60,922 nucleotides of DNA from Virgisporangium ochraceum (GTDB taxonomy: Bacteria; Actinomycetota; Actinomycetes; Mycobacteriales; Micromonosporaceae), in contig NZ_BOPH01000079.1 of NCBI RefSeq assembly GCF_016863655.1, positions 1 through 60,922 on the forward strand. The letters run 5' to 3'. Made by a program: the position numbers and the translations under genes. Positions 59,624 to 60,922 of the stretch are shown here, piece after piece; positions within the stretch are counted from its first letter, which is position 1; every line of letters starts with the position of its first letter. The notes beneath the pieces are model-generated. The model saw only the letters and a program-made list of their open reading frames with translations. It had not been told where the DNA came from and made no database searches.

Positions 59624-60637
59624 TTACGAGGTTGCATCGCCCTCGTTATGCTGACTGGCTGGCTCGGCCCCGCTGCGCCGACGCGCGGCTCGGCGCACCG
59701 TACGTTCGAGGCCGCTGCCGGGTCGGAAGTACACGTGCCGTTGCGCGGCTCGAACCTGTAGGCCATTGAACGCGTCAACGAGTTGTGCCGGAATTGCTCC
59801 GTACGCGTTGCGTGGGCCGAGTGAAGCAAGCAGATGAGGACCCAGGGGAAACACGACCTGGTCGGCGTCACCCAGCGGCACGCCACCAGTAGGGCCGATT
59901 CCGTCGTGGCCGATTCTGACTGCGAGGGCAGGAGTGTCGCCTATGAGGAACTCGCCGACGATGGGTCGGGCAATCTCCAGACCGGTACCGTCGGCAATAC
60001 GTTTGGCCTCAGCGAATAGATGCTCAATCCTGATGCGCAGCAAAGCGCCGGACTCGAAAAGAGCATCCATCGGACGCAGTAGTTCGTCAGCCATCAACTC
60101 GAGTGCACCACGGCTACGGGACGGAAGATGCAGGCCGTACTTCTTGAGGAACGCCTGCTCGAGCACCTGCTCGTTGCAGAGCCACTGGTCTCTGGCCTGT
60201 CGCCGGACGGTGCTCCAGGCGCCTTCGTGCATCATCGACGTCTGGTGACTTCTGACGAAATGCAGAGCGATCGCGTCGCGGATGACCTTGACGAGATCGG
60301 GCCGCCCGAACAGCGATCCGTCAGCGGCGGCGCGTGTCGCTGCGGGCAGGCGGGTTTCGGTCTCCTGCCATACCTGTTCGGCTGACCTGGACGCGTAGCG
60401 CAGGAAATCTGGAACAAAACCGCTTTTTGAAGTTCCTGCGGGCCGAGGGGACGCATTCGGAAAGTCGAGGTTCATGCTGGCCAACAGGCGGCCGGATCGA
60501 CCTGGCCAACTGCCGGTGAACTCCCGCAGAGTCGCTTGCGAAACCACATGCTGACGTTGGACGTTGTCGGCCGCTTCTCCGGAAATCTCGTTCAGCCGGG
60601 TCCAGATGTCAGCCGGTCGCTGGCGGGGTTGCGTCAC
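59624..60637 (-). CDS. DUF4238-like protein
   Basis: 337 residues, GTG at 60637. RQHVVSQATLREFTG near the N-terminus and a C-terminal FLIGDTPALAV followed by VVFPLGPHLLASLG fit the DUF4238 pattern (xHxVxxxxLRxF and late GDxP...PLxP). It is a soluble helical protein. DUF4238 genes are frequent on prophages and genomic islands and their function is unknown. It lies between a nuclease-like gene and an excisionase-like gene. Confidence 0.7.
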   Translation of the reverse strand: MTQPRQRPADIWTRLNEISGEAADNVQRQHVVSQATLREFTGSWPGRSGRLLASMNLDFPNASPRPAGTSKSGFVPDFLRYASRSAEQVWQETETRLPAATRAAADGSLFGRPDLVKVIRDAIALHFVRSHQTSMMHEGAWSTVRRQARDQWLCNEQVLEQAFLKKYGLHLPSRSRGALELMADELLRPMDALFESGALLRIRIEHLFAEAKRIADGTGLEIARPIVGEFLIGDTPALAVRIGHDGIGPTGGVPLGDADQVVFPLGPHLLASLGPRNAYGAIPAQLVDAFNGLQVRAAQRHVYFRPGSGLERTVRRAARRRSGAEPASQHNEGDATS

Positions 60638-60710
60638 TGCTCAATGTTCCCAGGTGTCGCAACCCCAATCTGCATACATGGCCGGCATGGCGATAAGAAC
60701 CGTCCGCAGA

Positions 60711-60920
60711 TCAGCACCGACAGTCGGTGTGACCATCGAGCCACCGCTCGATTTCGCTTCGGCCGTACCGCAGCATGTTGCCCACATGGATCGCACGATG
60801 ATCGAGTCCGGGAGTCCGCCAGGCGTACAGAGTTGCCCTGGGCTCACCGAGCCAGTGCGCCACTTGATTGACGACCAGCAGCGGATCCGGTTCGCTGACC
60901 GGAGCTTCCGACGGCTTCAT
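60711..60920 (-). CDS. Excisionase-like winged HTH DNA-binding protein
   Basis: 69 residues. The MerR/excisionase-type HTH is LLVVNQVAHWLGEPRATLYAWRT, then an Ala-Ile-His wing and LRYGRSEIERWLDGH, the classic recombination directionality factor / AlpA pattern. The ATG at 60920 is 2 nt from the window edge. Such genes normally adjoin a tyrosine integrase, which would lie beyond the end. Confidence 0.8.
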   Translation of the reverse strand: MKPSEAPVSEPDPLLVVNQVAHWLGEPRATLYAWRTPGLDHRAIHVGNMLRYGRSEIERWLDGHTDCRC

Positions 60921-60922
60921 GG

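Noticed and set aside
1..60922. CRISPR arrays, rRNA genes and insertion sequences
   Set aside because: No regularly spaced repeats, rRNA segments or transposase genes were seen.

Overview
The window is very GC-rich chromosomal DNA of an Actinomycetota. The genes use many GTG starts, GTGA/ATGA stop-start overlaps, a SigE-family sigma factor, DUF3040 and DUF4383 proteins and a DUF574-type methyltransferase. The order metG - tatD - rsmA - ispE on one strand, with rsmI and a protein O-mannosyltransferase nearby in divergent orientation, is the arrangement known from mycobacteria and relatives. A mycelial or Micromonosporales/Cryptosporangiales-like genus is plausible, but I cannot place the genus from sequence alone.

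Left part (about 0.1-19 kb): mostly housekeeping. It holds prs and glmU (PRPP and UDP-GlcNAc supply), tRNA-Gln(TTG), an acyl-CoA desaturase with its TetR regulator, an ABC-F ATPase, ispE, rsmA, tatD, a spermidine-synthase-like protein, metG, rsmI, a PMT mannosyltransferase, an aldo/keto reductase and an Smr-domain protein. A Crp/Fnr regulator preceded by a palindrome starts a three-gene set with a MazG-like protein and a membrane-anchored protein.

Middle (about 19.8-39.8 kb): signalling and envelope genes. An ABC exporter lies divergent to a NarL-type two-component pair. Then come VOC and DUF4419 proteins, a large membrane patatin, a DHA2 exporter, a lipoprotein, and a GT2 glycosyltransferase coupled to a 51-residue membrane peptide. 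rpsD and a DUF2470 (heme-utilisation-like) gene share a promoter containing a near-consensus DtxR/IdeR iron box. A GGDEF-EAL protein, a second aldo/keto reductase behind a 16-bp perfect palindrome, a SigE-type sigma factor with a membrane partner, and a DedA protein follow.

39.9-46.7 kb: an ESX/polymorphic-toxin-like island. It holds a C-terminally membrane-anchored Hsp70-like ATPase, a YbaB-like protein, a WXG100-like protein, a large protein with a nuclease-like toxin C-terminus, a methyltransferase and a leucine-rich-repeat protein. It ends tail-to-tail with a class A PBP whose transpeptidase motifs are all degenerate.

46.7-50.9 kb: a TetR-controlled set (SDR, saccharopine-dehydrogenase-like reductase, acyl-CoA synthetase) with strong inverted-repeat operators.

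50.9-60.9 kb: an accessory region with small orphan genes, visibly lower GC around 51.5-52.6 kb, and att-like direct repeats. It carries a single-ORF fusion of a STAND/NB-ARC NTPase to a complete 12-helix MFS transporter, which is the most unusual gene in the window. A secreted fibronectin-III protein, a putative PD-(D/E)XK-like protein, a DUF4238-like protein and an excisionase-like HTH protein follow, and the last suggests an integrated element continuing past the right edge.
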